From Pseudomonas entomophila (lineage in GTDB: Bacteria; Pseudomonadota; Gammaproteobacteria; Pseudomonadales; Pseudomonadaceae): a DNA stretch of 64,000 nt. The translations under genes were made by a program, and so were the position numbers. The stretch's first letter is position 1. Every line of letters begins with the position of its first letter. Shown piece after piece: positions 9,308 to 19,812 of this stretch. Under the pieces are notes generated by a model. It was not told the origin of the DNA. It did not search any database and worked only from the letters and a program-made list of their open reading frames with translations. The stretch spans positions 1 through 64,000 of the forward strand of contig NZ_JAAMQJ010000022.1 in assembly GCF_013523125.1 (NCBI RefSeq), read 5' to 3'.

Positions 9308-9643
9308 ATGAGCGATACCCTCACGCGCCTCGCCGAGGTGCTCGAAGCGCGCAAGCATGCCGCGCCCGACAGCTCCTACGTAGCCAGCCTGTACCACAAG
9401 GGCCTGAACAAGATCCTGGAAAAGGTCGGCGAAGAGTCGGTCGAGACCATCCTCGCCGCCAAGGACGCCGCCATCAGCCACGACTGCAGCGACGTCATCT
9501 ATGAAACCGCCGACCTGTGGTTCCACAGCCTGATCATGCTCAGCGCGCTCGGTCAGCATCCCCAGGCCGTGCTGGACGAACTGGAGCGCCGTTTCGGCTT
9601 GTCCGGGCACGTCGAAAAAGCGGCCCGCCAGCCTTCCGTCTGA
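9308..9643 (+). CDS. hisE: Phosphoribosyl-ATP pyrophosphatase
   Basis: Second step of histidine synthesis: hydrolyses phosphoribosyl-ATP to phosphoribosyl-AMP and pyrophosphate. It has 111 residues, of the all-alpha MazG-like fold. The helix [18 protein letters not shown] carries the metal-binding glutamates, and [21 protein letters not shown] gives the second metal helix. The chosen ATG (9308) follows the hisI stop by one base; an upstream in-frame ATG inside hisI would add nine unconserved residues. tatA follows 24 bases later. Confidence 0.96.
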   Translation: MSDTLTRLAEVLEARKHAAPDSSYVASLYHKGLNKILEKVGEESVETILAAKDAAISHDCSDVIYETADLWFHSLIMLSALGQHPQAVLDELERRFGLSGHVEKAARQPSV

Positions 9644-9667
9644 CTCACGAACTCGAGGTAAACCGTC

Positions 9668-9949
9668 ATGGGTATTTTCGACTGGAAACACTGGATCGTC
9701 CTGCTGATCGTCGTGGTCCTGGTGTTCGGCACCAAGAAGCTGAAGAACTTCGGCGGTGACCTGGGCGAGTCCATCAAGGGCTTTCGCAAGGCCATGAGCG
9801 ACGAGGAGACCAAGCCGGTCGAGCCGACGCCGCCGCCCGTGGCCCCTGCTCAGCCGATGCCTTCGCACGAGACCACACCGGTGACCCCGCCGCCGACCAC
9901 GATCGACGGCCAGGCACGCCCCGTGCAACCGTCTCCGCGGAACGACTGA
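9668..9949 (+). CDS. tatA: Sec-independent protein translocase subunit TatA
   Basis: Pore-forming subunit of the twin-arginine translocase, which exports folded proteins across the inner membrane. It has 93 residues: a single N-terminal membrane helix (about residues 8-22, [17 protein letters not shown]), the FG hinge, an amphipathic helix ([17 protein letters not shown]) and a proline-rich acidic tail. A GAGGTAAA ribosome binding site precedes the ATG. It is first in the tatABC run; tatB begins three bases after its stop. Linkage to hisIE is usual in Pseudomonas. Confidence 0.95.
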   Translation: MGIFDWKHWIVLLIVVVLVFGTKKLKNFGGDLGESIKGFRKAMSDEETKPVEPTPPPVAPAQPMPSHETTPVTPPPTTIDGQARPVQPSPRND

Positions 9950-9952
9950 CCG

Positions 9953-10363
9953 ATGTTCGGCATCAGTTTCAGCGAGCTTCTGCTCGTCAGCCTGGTCGCC
10001 CTGCTGGTGCTGGGCCCCGAACGCCTGCCGGGCGCGGCCCGCACCGCGGGGCTGTGGATCGGTCGGCTCAAGCGCAGCTTCAACAGCATCCGCCAAGAAG
10101 TGGAGCGGGAAATCGGCGCCGACGAGATCCGTCGGCAGTTGCACAACGAGCATATCGTGTCCCTGGAGCAGGAAGCCCGCCGTATTCTCGACCCGAAAGG
10201 GCCTGGGTCGACACCGCCTGCAGCCAGTCGAGCCGGTGAACAGGGAGTGCCACCCAGCATGCCCCTGGCCACGCCGACCGTCGAGCGGCCCGCCGACACC
10301 GCGCCTTCCGCCGGTTCGCCGCCCGAGCCGACCTCAACGCCCCAGACGCCCAAAGCCCCATGA
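9953..10363 (+). CDS. tatB: Sec-independent protein translocase subunit TatB
   Basis: Forms the twin-arginine signal-peptide receptor together with TatC. It has 136 residues. The N-terminus [26 protein letters not shown] is the diagnostic TatB transmembrane segment with the conserved Glu (residue 8) and GPERLP hinge. A long amphipathic helix follows ([25 protein letters not shown]), then a low-complexity Pro/Ala/Thr-rich tail. It overlaps tatC by four bases (ATGA), suggesting coupled synthesis of the two receptor subunits. Confidence 0.95.
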   Translation: MFGISFSELLLVSLVALLVLGPERLPGAARTAGLWIGRLKRSFNSIRQEVEREIGADEIRRQLHNEHIVSLEQEARRILDPKGPGSTPPAASRAGEQGVPPSMPLATPTVERPADTAPSAGSPPEPTSTPQTPKAP

Positions 10364-11148
10364 GTGAAACACCCGAACACGACCAGCCGATGCCGCTGGT
10401 GTCGCACTTGACCGAACTGCGCACACGCCTGCTGCGCTGCGTCGCCGCCATCTTCCTGATCTTCGCGGGGCTGTTCTCCTTTGCCCAACAGATCTACACC
10501 CTGGTGTCCGCGCCCTTGCGCGCGCACCTGCCGCCCAACGCGACGATGATCGCCACCGACGTGGCGTCGCCGTTCCTGACGCCCTTCAAGCTGACCATGA
10601 CGGTGTCGCTGTTCCTGGCGATCCCGTTCATTCTGCAGCAGGTCTGGGGGTTCGTCGCGCCGGGCCTGTACCGTCACGAGAAACGTGTCGCGATCCCGCT
10701 GCTGCTGTCGAGCATCGTGCTGTTCTATGCCGGCATGGCCTTCGCCTACTTCCTGGTATTCCCGCTGATCTTCGGCTTCTTCGCCGCAGCGACCCCGGAA
10801 GGCGTGTCGATGATGACCGACATCGCCAGCTACCTGGACTTCGTCATGACGCTGTTCTTCGCCTTCGGCGTGGCGTTCGAGATCCCGGTGGCCGTGGTGC
10901 TGCTGGTGTGGATCGGGGTGGTCGACGTGGGCTATCTGCGCAAGATCCGGCCCTACGTGATCATCGGCTGCTTCGTGGTCGGCATGGTGCTCACACCGCC
11001 CGACATCTTCTCGCAGACCTTGCTGGCGGTGCCCATGTGGCTACTGTTCGAAATCGGCGTGTTGTTCGGCGGCCTGGTGCGCAAGCGCAGCGCCGAGCGT
11101 GACGCGGCCGAACACCCTGACGATCAACCGCCTGCGGCCCAACCATGA
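10360..11148 (+). CDS. tatC: Sec-independent protein translocase subunit TatC
   Basis: Core multi-spanning subunit of the Tat receptor, 262 residues with six predicted membrane helices. The N-terminal cytoplasmic signature [15 protein letters not shown] is intact (the HLxELRxR motif that contacts twin-arginine signals), as is the [23 protein letters not shown] loop. The C-terminal tail is hydrophilic. It overlaps tatB by four bases at its start and rsmE by four at its end. Confidence 0.97.
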   Translation: MSETPEHDQPMPLVSHLTELRTRLLRCVAAIFLIFAGLFSFAQQIYTLVSAPLRAHLPPNATMIATDVASPFLTPFKLTMTVSLFLAIPFILQQVWGFVAPGLYRHEKRVAIPLLLSSIVLFYAGMAFAYFLVFPLIFGFFAAATPEGVSMMTDIASYLDFVMTLFFAFGVAFEIPVAVVLLVWIGVVDVGYLRKIRPYVIIGCFVVGMVLTPPDIFSQTLLAVPMWLLFEIGVLFGGLVRKRSAERDAAEHPDDQPPAAQP

Positions 11149-11852
11149 ACCTGCTGTTGCTCGAGGCCGCCGACTTCGTCGCGGCCGATCGTGTGGTGCT
11201 GGGTGGCCGTCGCTTGACCCACATGCAGGACATCCACCGCGTGGCGGTGGGCGACAGCCTGCGCGTCGGCGTGCTGGCCGGGGGCATGGGCAGCGCGACC
11301 GTGACGCGGCTCGCGCCCCATGAGGCCGAGCTGGTGGTGGACCTCACCCAACCGCCGCCGCCCAAGCTGCCGCTGACCCTGGTGCTGGCCGTACCGCGCC
11401 CGAAGATGCTGCGCCGGATCTTCCAGACGGTCGCGACCCTGGGGGTAGCACGTCTGGTGCTGGTGAACAGCTATCGGGTCGAGAAAAGCTTCTGGCAGAC
11501 CCCGTTCCTGACGCCCGAGGCGATCCACGAAAACTTGGTGCTGGGCCTGGAGCAGGCGCGAGACACGGTGCTGCCGGAGGTGATCATCGAGAAGCGCTTC
11601 AAGCCCTTCGTCGAAGACCGGTTGCCTGCGCTGGTGGAAGGCACCCAGGGCCTGGTAGGCCACCCAGGTCCCTACCCCGCCTGCCCGCGCGGGGTCGAGG
11701 GCCCGGTGACGCTGGCCATCGGGCCGGAGGGCGGATGGATTCCCTACGAGGTGGACCTGCTGGCCAAGGCCGGGTTGGCGCCGGTGCAGTTGGGCGATCG
11801 TATCCTGCGGGTCGAGACGGCGGTGACGGCGTTGGTGTCGCGGTTGTTCTAG
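11145..11852 (+). CDS. rsmE: 16S rRNA (uracil-1498-N3)-methyltransferase RsmE
   Basis: SPOUT-class methyltransferase that methylates N3 of U1498 in 16S rRNA. It has 235 residues: an N-terminal PUA-like RNA-binding domain (about 1-70) and a C-terminal knotted SAM domain with the signatures AIGPEGGW and [12 protein letters not shown]. It overlaps tatC by four bases and ends the co-directional run that began at ubiE. An inverted REP element lies 36 bases after the stop and no clear intrinsic terminator is seen. Confidence 0.95.
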   Translation: MNLLLLEAADFVAADRVVLGGRRLTHMQDIHRVAVGDSLRVGVLAGGMGSATVTRLAPHEAELVVDLTQPPPPKLPLTLVLAVPRPKMLRRIFQTVATLGVARLVLVNSYRVEKSFWQTPFLTPEAIHENLVLGLEQARDTVLPEVIIEKRFKPFVEDRLPALVEGTQGLVGHPGPYPACPRGVEGPVTLAIGPEGGWIPYEVDLLAKAGLAPVQLGDRILRVETAVTALVSRLF

Positions 11853-11887
11853 GGGCGGGGCGCACTCATCCGGTCCGCCACCGCCCT

Positions 11888-11916
11888 CATCGCGGGCAAG
11901 CCCGCTCCCACAGAGG
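11888..11916. repeat. REP element
   Basis: CATCGCGGGCAAGCCCGCTC (11888-11907) followed by CCACAG is a full putida-group REP with the GCGGGC/GCCCGC palindrome. It lies in the convergent gap between rsmE and the ABC transporter ATPase. Confidence 0.85.
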
Positions 11917-11998
11917 GATGAGCTGGTCTGGTAGATCTGACAAGTAAGCTCCCACAGGACCTGTGCAGCCCAAGACGTTGTCTCGTCGCCACAGCCTG

Positions 11999-12026
11999 CT
12001 TGAAGCTTGAAGCTTGTCACTTCCCG
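11999..12026 (+). repeat. Short CTTGNNN heptamer array
   Basis: CTTGAAG twice, CTTGTCA and then CTTCCCG, running to four bases from the stop codon of the convergent ABC ATPase gene. Same periodicity and core as the other heptamer arrays of the window, and the CTTGAAG unit is identical to that at 27007. Confidence 0.75.
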
Positions 12027-12029
12027 CTC

Positions 12030-12773
12030 TCAGAGCACCTGCCGCAAGAACGCCTGCGCCCGCGGGTCCTTCGGCGAAGCGAAGAACTCGCGTGGCGCCG
12101 AGTCTTCCAGCAGCTTGCCATGGTCGAAGAACAGCACGCGGTCGGCCACTTCGCGGGCGAAGCCCATCTCGTGGGTCACGCAGACCATGGTCATGCCTTC
12201 CTGGGCCAGGGTCTTCATCACATCCAGCACTTCGCCGACCATTTCCGGGTCGAGGGCCGAGGTCGGCTCGTCGAACAGCATCACCTTCGGGTCCATCGCC
12301 AGGGCACGGGCGATGGCCACGCGCTGCTGCTGCCCGCCGGACAGCCTGGAGGGGTATTCGTCGGCCTTGGCAGCGATCCCGACCTTCTCCAGCAACGCCT
12401 TGGCCTTGGCCTCGCGCTCGGCCTTGCCGCGCTTGCGCACCACCTTTTGTGCCAGGCACAGGTTCTCCAGCACGGTCATGTGCGGGAACAGGTTGAAATG
12501 CTGGAAGACCATACCGACTTCGCGGCGGTAGGCGTTGATGTCGGTCTTGGGATCATCCAGGGCAATACCGGCGATCGCCACGTGCCCGGCGTCGAAATCC
12601 TCCAGGCCGTTCAGGCAGCGCAGGAAGGTCGACTTGCCCGAGCCCGACGGCCCCAGCACCACGACCACTTCACCCTTGGCCACCTGGGTGCTGACCTGAT
12701 CCACCGCCCGCACCACCTGGCCACGGGCATCGAAGACCTTCAACAGGTTCTGAACGTCAATCACTTTGCGCAA
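12030..12773 (-). CDS. Amino-acid ABC transporter ATP-binding protein
   Basis: ATPase of a polar amino-acid importer (GlnQ/HisP family), 247 residues. Walker [10 protein letters not shown] is at 41-49, the ABC signature LSGGQ at 144-148, Walker B VMLFDEP at 164-170 and the H-loop in CVTHEMGF. It is last in a minus-strand operon of binding protein, permease and ATPase, overlapping the permease end by 17 bases. Only one permease gene is present, so the membrane part is presumably a homodimer. The exact substrate cannot be told from the sequence. Confidence 0.93.
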   Translation of the reverse strand: MRKVIDVQNLLKVFDARGQVVRAVDQVSTQVAKGEVVVVLGPSGSGKSTFLRCLNGLEDFDAGHVAIAGIALDDPKTDINAYRREVGMVFQHFNLFPHMTVLENLCLAQKVVRKRGKAEREAKAKALLEKVGIAAKADEYPSRLSGGQQQRVAIARALAMDPKVMLFDEPTSALDPEMVGEVLDVMKTLAQEGMTMVCVTHEMGFAREVADRVLFFDHGKLLEDSAPREFFASPKDPRAQAFLRQVL

Positions 12774-13719
12774 GCCTCCGCTCGAGCCAGCTGGCCAGTC
12801 GCGACAGCGGCAGGTTGATCAACAGGTACAGGCCGGCCACGCAGAACCAGATCTCGAAGGTCGAGAACGACGTGGTGATGACCTCGCGCCCGCTTTTGGT
12901 CAGCTCGGTGATGGCGATGACCGACACCAGGGAGCTGTCCTTGACCAGGCTGATGAACTGCCCGGCCAAGGGCGGCAGGACGCGCTTGAAGGCCTGGGGC
13001 AGGATGACGTGACGCATCGACTGCCCGGCATTGAGGCCCAGCGAACGGGCGGCTTCGCTCTGCCCCTTGGCCACCGATTGCACCCCGGCGCGCACGATCT
13101 CGGCCACGTAGGCCCCCGTGAACAATGCCAGCGTGGCCACGCCGGCGAACTCCCGGGACAGGTCGAGCACGGTGCCGATGAAGAAGTAGAAGATGAAGAT
13201 CTGCACCAGCAGCGGCGTGCCGCGCACCAGTTCGACGTAGATCGAGGACAGGCCATGCAGCGTCGGGTTGCTGGACAACCGGCACAGCCCTGCCAGCAGC
13301 CCGATCAGCAGCCCCAGCACGCCGGACACCGCCGACAGCCAGACCGTCGTCCACAGGCCCCAGACCAGCGGCCCGGCGCTCCAGCTGCGGGTGACGCCAA
13401 TCGCGTCGCCCTCGGCCACGTCGTCGCCCCGGCTCACCTGCAGGCTGTCGCGGGCCACTTGCAGCACCTGCTGGCCGCCGCCCTCCTCCTTGAGCGTCAC
13501 CTGCGCCATGTCGCCGTGGTCGACGATGTCCTGCACAGTGCCGTACTCGGCGGCGCGCTGCGCCTCCTCGGCCTGGTAGGCGAAATACTGCGGCACACGG
13601 TTCCAGCGCCACTCGTAGGAGATCATCGAGGTGGCCAGGTACAGGCTCGCGGCCAGGCCCACCAGGATCAGCGCCGTCAACCCATGCCAGGGCCAGCGGG
13701 CTTGCTTGTGTTTGATCAC
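12757..13719 (-). CDS. Amino-acid ABC transporter permease
   Basis: HisM/GlnP-type permease of 320 residues. After a first membrane helix (about 13-32) comes a roughly 80-residue hydrophilic insert, predicted periplasmic, with a small beta-like stretch ([21 protein letters not shown]). Then comes the standard five-helix permease domain with the EAA-loop signature [22 protein letters not shown]. The insert makes it longer than typical (about 220-250) members. It is separated from the binding-protein gene by 77 bases that hold a strong hairpin. Confidence 0.92.
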   Translation of the reverse strand: MIKHKQARWPWHGLTALILVGLAASLYLATSMISYEWRWNRVPQYFAYQAEEAQRAAEYGTVQDIVDHGDMAQVTLKEEGGGQQVLQVARDSLQVSRGDDVAEGDAIGVTRSWSAGPLVWGLWTTVWLSAVSGVLGLLIGLLAGLCRLSSNPTLHGLSSIYVELVRGTPLLVQIFIFYFFIGTVLDLSREFAGVATLALFTGAYVAEIVRAGVQSVAKGQSEAARSLGLNAGQSMRHVILPQAFKRVLPPLAGQFISLVKDSSLVSVIAITELTKSGREVITTSFSTFEIWFCVAGLYLLINLPLSRLASWLERRLAQSD

Positions 13720-13742
13720 GTTTGGGTCATTCCATAAAAGCG

Positions 13743-13767
13743 AACGCGCAGGACCGGCCTGCGCGTT
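13743..13767 (-). promoter_or_regulatory. Intercistronic hairpin between binding protein and permease genes
   Basis: AACGCGCAGG (13743-13752), a 5-base loop and CCTGCGCGTT (13758-13767), a perfect 10-bp stem. Read on the minus strand it follows the binding-protein stop and is followed by CGCTTTTATGG. Such hairpins in ABC operons usually stabilise the upstream mRNA or partly terminate, giving excess binding protein; that role is inferred here. Confidence 0.7.
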
Positions 13768-13796
13768 GGGGTCAAAGACTGGTCAGCACGCCAGAC

Positions 13797-14597
13797 TCAT
13801 TCCATGTCCTTCAGCCAGTCCTTGTTCTTGAACCACTTGTCGTGGATACGATCGTAGGTCCCGTCGTGCTTGATCTGGTGCAGGAAGTTGTTGATGAAGT
13901 TGAGGCTGTCGTAGTCGCCCTTCTTCAGGCCGAAGGCCAAAGGCTCGAAGGTGAACGGCTCATCGAGGTACACCAGCTTGCCGCCGCCGACCTTGTCCAC
14001 CGCCACGACGTTGTAGGGCGCGTCGTAGACGAAGGCATCGGCCTTGCCATTGACCACGTCCATGACCGCCTCGGGTTCGTTGTCGTAGCCATGGTACTTG
14101 GCCTTGGCGATCAGCTTCTTGGCGATCAGCTCGCCCGTGGTGCCGAGCTTGGAGGTGATGCGGTACTTCTCGTCGTTCAGGTCCTTGTACGACTTGATCT
14201 CGCCTGCCAGCTCCTTGCGGATCAGCAGCGTCTGGCCGACCACGATGAAGGGTTCGCTGAAGTTCAGGCGCAGGTTGCGTTCCTGGGTCAGGGTCATGCC
14301 GCTGCCGATCATGTCGAACTTGTCGGTCAGCAGGGCCGGGATGATGCCGTCGTAGGCGGTCGAGACCGTCTCGAGCTTGACGCCCATGGACTTGGCCATG
14401 GCCTTGAGGATGTCCACTTCGAAGCCGATGATCTCGCCACGCTTGTTGGTCATCTCGAAGGGCATGTAGGTCGGATCCATGCCAACGCGCAGCGTGCCGC
14501 GCTTGACCGCGTCATCGATGGCGCCCGCATGGGCGGCCGAGACTGCAGCCAGGGCCGTGACGCCCAGCAGAAGCCGCGACAGGTATTTCTTGAACAT
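13797..14597 (-). CDS. Periplasmic amino-acid-binding protein of ABC transporter
   Basis: Solute-binding protein, family 3 (SBP_bac_3), 266 residues. The ATG at 14597 has AGGGGAT upstream and yields a standard signal peptide (MFKKYLSRLLLGVTALAAVSAAHA, cleaved near residue 24). A longer frame to 14708 has no signal features. The signature GFEVDILKAMAKSMGVKLE lies in the first lobe, with RVGMDPTYMPFE before it. It is first gene of the transporter operon. The ligand is probably a polar amino acid; the fold alone does not fix which. Confidence 0.93.
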   Translation of the reverse strand: MFKKYLSRLLLGVTALAAVSAAHAGAIDDAVKRGTLRVGMDPTYMPFEMTNKRGEIIGFEVDILKAMAKSMGVKLETVSTAYDGIIPALLTDKFDMIGSGMTLTQERNLRLNFSEPFIVVGQTLLIRKELAGEIKSYKDLNDEKYRITSKLGTTGELIAKKLIAKAKYHGYDNEPEAVMDVVNGKADAFVYDAPYNVVAVDKVGGGKLVYLDEPFTFEPLAFGLKKGDYDSLNFINNFLHQIKHDGTYDRIHDKWFKNKDWLKDME

Positions 14598-14763
14598 GAC
14601 CAGATCCCCTAGACAGGAAAGACGAACGTTTTTTGTTGGCCGGCCCACGGGCTGTCGGGTCGATCCGCTTTGTCGGGAAGCGATGCTAACGCATGCGTGG
14701 CCCGTCACCTAGAGGCAGGCGAGCCTTTGTGCGCCGAAAGGCGATGGCAAGTGAACCAGGGAC

Positions 14764-14800
14764 ATGAAAAAGCCCGGGACCGCTGACGGTTCCGGGCTTG
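14764..14800 (-). terminator. Intrinsic terminator of opgGH
   Basis: On the minus strand AAGCCCGGAACCG, a 4-base loop, then CGGTCCCGGGCTTTTTC: a long GC stem with one internal mismatch pair followed by five T. It lies about 20 bases beyond the opgH stop. Confidence 0.85.
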
Positions 14801-14818
14801 GGTACGGCAGTGCGTACG

Positions 14819-17395
14819 TTACGCGTTGGCCAGCGTCGAGGTCGGTTCGCCTTCAGGGTGCAGCGGCAGGCTCGGCGAATGGGCATCGGTGGTGATCGAC
14901 CGCCAGCGCTCGATCCAGGTCGAGGGGTAGGCGTTCCACACACCGGCGTGCAGTCGCGAGAGTGCCACCGGGTCACTGAGCAGGGCCAGGCGGGTCGCTC
15001 CGTCCAGACGCTCAGGGCCGGCTTCCAGCGCTTTGTCCACATGACGTCGGCGCTGCGCTTCGATCGGCTCGGCCTGACCATGACGGGCGGTGGCCATGGC
15101 GCAGGCCAGGGCGTTCTGTACCGGATCGACCACCGCACGCACGAAGCCGTCACGCAGGGCATGCCAACGGTTCTCGTGGGTGTACTGGTCGGTCGCCACC
15201 AGCTCCTGGGGCGGTGCGTACTCTTCCGGGATCAGGAACAGCTTCTCGTCGCGCGCGCGCAGGCCCAGGCCCGTGCGACTGGAGATCACCGACACCGGGA
15301 TCGACAGCACCAGCGAACCGACGATGGGCGCCAGCCACCACAGGAAGCTTGGGTTCAGCCAGGCCACCAGCGCGGCCCAGGCGAAACCGAGCAGGGTCTG
15401 CGGCCCGTGGCGCTTGATCGCCTCGCTCCACGGGGTGGAGTCGTCATCACGCTGCGGCGAGTTCCAGGTCGCGGCCCAGCCCAGGAAGGCGGCCAGGACG
15501 AAGCGGGTGTGGAAGATCATGCGCACCGGGGCCAGCAGCATCGAGAACAGCATCTCGATCAGCATCGACAGGGTGACCTTGATCCGCCCACCGAACTCGG
15601 TAGCGCCCTTGACCCAGATCAGCACCACGCTGAGCAGCTTGGGCAGGAACAGCAGCACGACCGTGGTGGAGAACAGGGCGATGGCCTTTTCCGGATGCCA
15701 TTGCGGCCACAGCGGGTACAGCTGGAACGGCTCGAGGAAGTACTGCGGCTCCATCAAGGTGTTGGTCGCCAGCAAGGCCGTCGACAGCACCAGGAAGAAG
15801 AACCACAACGGCGCCGACAGGTAGGACATCACGCCGGTCAGGAACACCGCGCGGTGCACCGGGTGCATGCCCTTGACCAGGAACAGGCGGAAGTTCATCA
15901 GGTTGCCGTGGCACCAGCGACGGTCGCGCTTGAGCTCGTCGAGCAGGTTCGGCGGCAGCTCTTCGTAACTGCCTGGCAGGTCGTAGGCGATCCACACGCC
16001 CCAGCCGGCCCGACGCATCAGCGCCGCTTCGACGAAGTCGTGGGACAGGATGGCCCCGGCGAACGCGCCCTTGCCCGGCAGCGGTGCCAGTGCGCAGTGC
16101 TCGATGAAGGGCTTCATGCGAATGATCGCGTTGTGCCCCCAGTAGTGCGATTCACCCAACTGCCAGAAGTGCAGGCCGGCCGTGAACAGCGGGCCGTAGA
16201 CCCGCGTGGCGAACTGCTGCAGACGGGCGTAGAGGGTGTCCATGCCCGAGGCTTTCGGGGCGGTCTGGATGATGCCGGCGTCCGGGTTGGCCTCCATCAG
16301 GCGCACCAGGCTGGTCAGGCAGTCGCCGCTCATGACGCTGTCGGCGTCGAGCACGACCATGTACGTGTATTCGCCGCCCCAGCGACGGCAGAAGTCGTCG
16401 AGGTTGCCACTCTTGCGCTTGACCCGGCGCCGACGGCGACGATAGAAGATGCGCCCGAAGCCTTTGGTCTCGCGGCACAGGTCGAGCCAGGCCTGCTGTT
16501 CGGCCACGGCGATGTCAGGGTCGTTGGTGTCGCTGAGCACGAAGAAGTCGAAGCGGTCCAGGTCGCCCGTACGCGCCACCGATTCGAAGGTCGCCCGCAG
16601 ACCGGCGAACACGCGCGGCACGTCTTCGTTGCAGATCGGCATCACCAGCGCAGTGCGCGCCGTCGGGGCGATCGGCTCGTTGCCGGCGCTGCTGCCCGAA
16701 ATGCGGTACTTGTCACGCCCGGTGAGCAATTCCAGGAAGCCCATCAGCGCCGTCCAGAAGCCGGCCGACACCCAGCAGAACAGGATCCCGAACAGGATCA
16801 GGATGCTGGTCTGCAAGGCGTACGGCCAGACCTGGACCACGGTGTCCCACAGCGGCTGGTTGACCACCTCGTCGAGGTCGACGAACGACCAGCCCTGGTA
16901 AGGCAGGATGCCCTTCATGTACCAGCCGGCCACCAGCGTCTGACCGATCATCAGCGCCAGCAGGATGTAGCGGCGCACCGAGCCGACCCAGCGCCAGCGC
17001 GCGGCCGGCAGCTCCGGGTCACGCTTGGGCGGTTTCGCCTCCACCGACTTGCCGGTGAGCCGGCGCCAGATGCGCACCAGCACATTGGTGCGCCACTGCT
17101 CGGGCAACACGTGGGTGCGCTTGATCGGCGGCGCCACCTTCAGGCTCACACGGCCTTGGCTGTCGACGCCCAGCAGCTCGGCGTCCTCCAGCTCGGCCGC
17201 GGTGCCCAGGGTCAGACGGCTCGCCACCGAACCCTGGGCAGCATCGTCCGCTTGGCCCGGCGTGATGCCCGCCAGGCGCTGGTGCAGTTCGTCGAACGAG
17301 GCGCACTCGGCCAGTTCGGCGCGTTGCGCATCGCTCAGCGGCAGGTGGGCGAGGTACTCGCCCAGGGATTGGGATGTCGCGCTCACATTACTCAT
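14819..17395 (-). CDS. opgH: Glucan glucosyltransferase OpgH (MdoH)
   Basis: Inner-membrane family-2 glycosyltransferase that makes the beta-glucan backbone of osmoregulated periplasmic glucans from UDP-glucose. It has 858 residues: a cytoplasmic N-terminus, two membrane helices (about 140-160 and 195-220), a glycosyltransferase domain with aspartate motifs ([21 protein letters not shown]) and the R-R-W motif in [10 protein letters not shown], then a cluster of C-terminal helices. Its start overlaps the end of opgG by eight bases, so the pair is translated together. Confidence 0.95.
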   Translation of the reverse strand: MSNVSATSQSLGEYLAHLPLSDAQRAELAECASFDELHQRLAGITPGQADDAAQGSVASRLTLGTAAELEDAELLGVDSQGRVSLKVAPPIKRTHVLPEQWRTNVLVRIWRRLTGKSVEAKPPKRDPELPAARWRWVGSVRRYILLALMIGQTLVAGWYMKGILPYQGWSFVDLDEVVNQPLWDTVVQVWPYALQTSILILFGILFCWVSAGFWTALMGFLELLTGRDKYRISGSSAGNEPIAPTARTALVMPICNEDVPRVFAGLRATFESVARTGDLDRFDFFVLSDTNDPDIAVAEQQAWLDLCRETKGFGRIFYRRRRRRVKRKSGNLDDFCRRWGGEYTYMVVLDADSVMSGDCLTSLVRLMEANPDAGIIQTAPKASGMDTLYARLQQFATRVYGPLFTAGLHFWQLGESHYWGHNAIIRMKPFIEHCALAPLPGKGAFAGAILSHDFVEAALMRRAGWGVWIAYDLPGSYEELPPNLLDELKRDRRWCHGNLMNFRLFLVKGMHPVHRAVFLTGVMSYLSAPLWFFFLVLSTALLATNTLMEPQYFLEPFQLYPLWPQWHPEKAIALFSTTVVLLFLPKLLSVVLIWVKGATEFGGRIKVTLSMLIEMLFSMLLAPVRMIFHTRFVLAAFLGWAATWNSPQRDDDSTPWSEAIKRHGPQTLLGFAWAALVAWLNPSFLWWLAPIVGSLVLSIPVSVISSRTGLGLRARDEKLFLIPEEYAPPQELVATDQYTHENRWHALRDGFVRAVVDPVQNALACAMATARHGQAEPIEAQRRRHVDKALEAGPERLDGATRLALLSDPVALSRLHAGVWNAYPSTWIERWRSITTDAHSPSLPLHPEGEPTSTLANA

Positions 17396-19112
17396 CGGCA
17401 GGCAACTGGTAGCTCCAGGTCTCGGTCAGCACCGTTTCGGTGGTGGCCGGTTTCCCGTCGGTGGGCGCCGCTTCAGCGGCCGGTTGCTCGGCAGGCTTGG
17501 CCGCCTTGGCATGCTTGGCCGCAGCCTTGTCATGCTTGGCATCCTTGGCCGGCTGGACGTCCTTGGCGGCCTCGACCGGCACGTCGCGCAGCAGTGCCGC
17601 ACGCATCTCGGTGGCCTTGGTCGGGTCCTTGATCTTCAGGCGCAGCGTCAGGCGCCAGCCTTTGGTCTGCGGATTGTGACGCAGGTTGTTCTCGACCACT
17701 TCGGCGTTGTCGCCGACGCTGACCTGGCTGCGCAGGGCCGCGTCTTCCGGCAGCGCTGCCAGGACCGGGCCTTCGAAGTCGACCAGGAAGGCGATGCTGC
17801 CATCGGGCTGGCGGATCAGATTGGACTGCTTCACGTCGCCGGTCGAGCGCAGGGTCTGCTTGACCCAGGCCAGTTCGGGCGCGTGGAACTGGGCCTCGTC
17901 GAGGGTCCAGTGCAGGCGGTAGTCATGCTCGATCGGCTGGCCTGGCTCCGGCAGGGTCTGCGGGCTCCAGAACGCCACGATGTTGTCGTTGGTTTCGTCG
18001 GCGGTCGGGATCTCGACCAGGTCGACGGTGCCCTTGCCCCAGTCGCCGCGTGGTTCGATCCAGGCGCTCGGACGGGTCTGGTAGTTGTCGTCGAGGTCTT
18101 CGAAGTGGCTGAAGTCACGCTGACGCTGCAGCAGACCGAACCCGCGCGGGTTCTCCACGGTGAAGTTGCTCACGGCCAGGTGCTTGGGGTTGTTCAGCGG
18201 GCGCCACAGCCACTCGCCGTTGCCGGCCTGGATCGACAGGCCTTCGGAGTCGTGCAGGGCCGGGCGGTAGTTCAGCACCTTGGAAGGCTGGTTACTGCCG
18301 AACAGGAACATGCTGGTCAGCGGCGCGACGCCCAGGCGGGTGACCTTGTCACGCAGGTAGACACGCGACTTGACGTCGACGATGGTGTCGTCACCCGGCC
18401 GCAGGATCATCTTGTAGGCACCGGTGGAGCGCGGCGAATCGAGCAGTGCATAGATCATCAGGTGCTTGTCGCCCGGGTTCGGGCGCTCGATCCAGAACTC
18501 GCGGAACCGTGGGAATTCCTCGCCGGACGGCAAGGCGGTGTCGAGGGCCAGACCACGCGCCGACAGGCCATAGGTCTGCCCTTTGCCGACCACGCGGAAG
18601 TAGCTGGCACCGAGCAAGGTCATGATTTCGTCTTGCTTGTCGGCCTTGTTGATCGGGTACAACACGCGGAAACCCGCATAACCCAGCTGATCGGTGGCCT
18701 TGGCGTCGAACTGCAGGTCGCCGAAGTCGAAACGACTCGGGTCGTACTTGATTTCCTCGACCTTGCTCGCGGTGACTTCGTTGATCTTCACTGGCGTGTC
18801 GAAATGCATGCCCTGGTGATAGAAGGACAGCTTGAACGGGGTCTTGGCGTCGGCCCATTCGGCTTTTTCGCGACGGAAATGGATCTTCTGGTAGTCCGCG
18901 AACTTCATGTCGCGGAACACGGCGGGCAGATTGCTCTTGGGCGCCTCGAACTTCTGACCAGCCAGATCCTTGGCCTTGGCTGCGACATCATCAAGATTGA
19001 ACGCCCACAGCGGGGTACTGCCCAACAGACCTGCCAGGGCGATACTCGCCATCAGGGCCTTGCGCAGACGATTGCCAGGGGTTCTTGGTGCGTTACAGGG
19101 ACTTACAATCAC
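17388..19112 (-). CDS. opgG: Periplasmic glucan biosynthesis protein OpgG (MdoG)
   Basis: Periplasmic protein required for linking glucose branches onto the OPG backbone. The GTG at 19112 is preferred (574 residues): it has GAGGG six bases upstream and matches the known Pseudomonas N-terminus. An ATG at 19139 would add nine residues. A signal peptide ends near LWA. The MdoG domain is complete, with conserved stretches such as [21 protein letters not shown] and [13 protein letters not shown]. Before the final WSYQLP strand lies a lysine/alanine-rich low-complexity linker of about 45 residues. Confidence 0.94.
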   Translation of the reverse strand: MIVSPCNAPRTPGNRLRKALMASIALAGLLGSTPLWAFNLDDVAAKAKDLAGQKFEAPKSNLPAVFRDMKFADYQKIHFRREKAEWADAKTPFKLSFYHQGMHFDTPVKINEVTASKVEEIKYDPSRFDFGDLQFDAKATDQLGYAGFRVLYPINKADKQDEIMTLLGASYFRVVGKGQTYGLSARGLALDTALPSGEEFPRFREFWIERPNPGDKHLMIYALLDSPRSTGAYKMILRPGDDTIVDVKSRVYLRDKVTRLGVAPLTSMFLFGSNQPSKVLNYRPALHDSEGLSIQAGNGEWLWRPLNNPKHLAVSNFTVENPRGFGLLQRQRDFSHFEDLDDNYQTRPSAWIEPRGDWGKGTVDLVEIPTADETNDNIVAFWSPQTLPEPGQPIEHDYRLHWTLDEAQFHAPELAWVKQTLRSTGDVKQSNLIRQPDGSIAFLVDFEGPVLAALPEDAALRSQVSVGDNAEVVENNLRHNPQTKGWRLTLRLKIKDPTKATEMRAALLRDVPVEAAKDVQPAKDAKHDKAAAKHAKAAKPAEQPAAEAAPTDGKPATTETVLTETWSYQLPADE

Positions 19113-19239
19113 GAGCAACCCTCGCCGAAAACGGATCATGAAACCAACTGCCAGCGATCAATGCCGGGTTGGCGAGCACTGTTCCGACCCCGAAAGGGCT
19201 GAATGATTCCCCATACGGTCGCGGACGGTACCCGAGTCA

Positions 19240-19268
19240 GAATGAAACGGACCTGCGAACGCAGGTCC
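19240..19268 (-). terminator. Hairpin downstream of dtd, probable terminator
   Basis: GGACCTGC, a GAAC/GTTC tetraloop and GCAGGTCC (19249-19268). On the minus strand the stem is followed by GTTTCATTCT, moderately T-rich. A second weaker hairpin (AACGCC/GGCGTT, 19329-19346) lies nearer the dtd stop. The rest of this 260-base gap holds only the opgG leader. Confidence 0.5.
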
Positions 19269-19374
19269 ACGCAGCGCGCGATTATCCAGCAGCCCGAGTG
19301 ACAACGCATCAGGCGCGACGAACTATTTAACGCCTAAAGAGGCGTTTTCCAAGCCTCAGCGGTATGTATCGACT

Positions 19375-19812
19375 TCATATTTGTAACAGGAAGGTGACGG
19401 GGCCGTCGTTGACCAGGTGAACCTGCATGTCGGCCCCGAAACGACCACTGCCGACCGGCTCGTGCACCGCCTTGGCCTGCGCCAGCAGGTACTCGAACAA
19501 CTCGGCCCCCAGGGCCGGAGGCGCGGCGGTGGAAAAGCTCGGACGCATGCCGCTGCGGGTGTCCGCTGCAAGGGTGAATTGCGAGACCAGCAGCAGCCCG
19601 CCGGCACAGTCCTTGAGCGACAGGTTCATCTTGCCCTGGGCATCGCTGAACACGCGGTAATTGAGCAGCTTGTGCAACAGCTTGTCGGCATGCTCGCGCG
19701 TATCGCCCGGCTCGACCGCGACCAGGGCCAGGAGCCCCTGATCGATCGCGCCGATTACCTCCCCGGCCACTTCGACCCTGGCCTGACGCACCCGCTGGAT
19801 CAGCGCCTTCAT
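19375..19812 (-). CDS. dtd: D-aminoacyl-tRNA deacylase
   Basis: Proofreading enzyme that removes D-amino acids (and glycine from tRNA-Ala) mis-attached to tRNA. It has 145 residues, the standard length. The cross-subunit Gly-cisPro motif is in [13 protein letters not shown] at the C-terminus, and [17 protein letters not shown] contains the SQFTL active-site motif. The start overlaps the pip stop by four bases (ATGA), so it is the last gene of a coupled minus-strand operon. Confidence 0.96.
   Translation of the reverse strand: MKALIQRVRQARVEVAGEVIGAIDQGLLALVAVEPGDTREHADKLLHKLLNYRVFSDAQGKMNLSLKDCAGGLLLVSQFTLAADTRSGMRPSFSTAAPPALGAELFEYLLAQAKAVHEPVGSGRFGADMQVHLVNDGPVTFLLQI

Noticed and set aside
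14798-17632. A 944-codon open frame antisense to opgH
   Set aside because: High-GC codon bias keeps the antisense frame open; the translation is low-complexity Arg/Gln/His-rich, matches no family I know, and opgH on the other strand is unmistakable.
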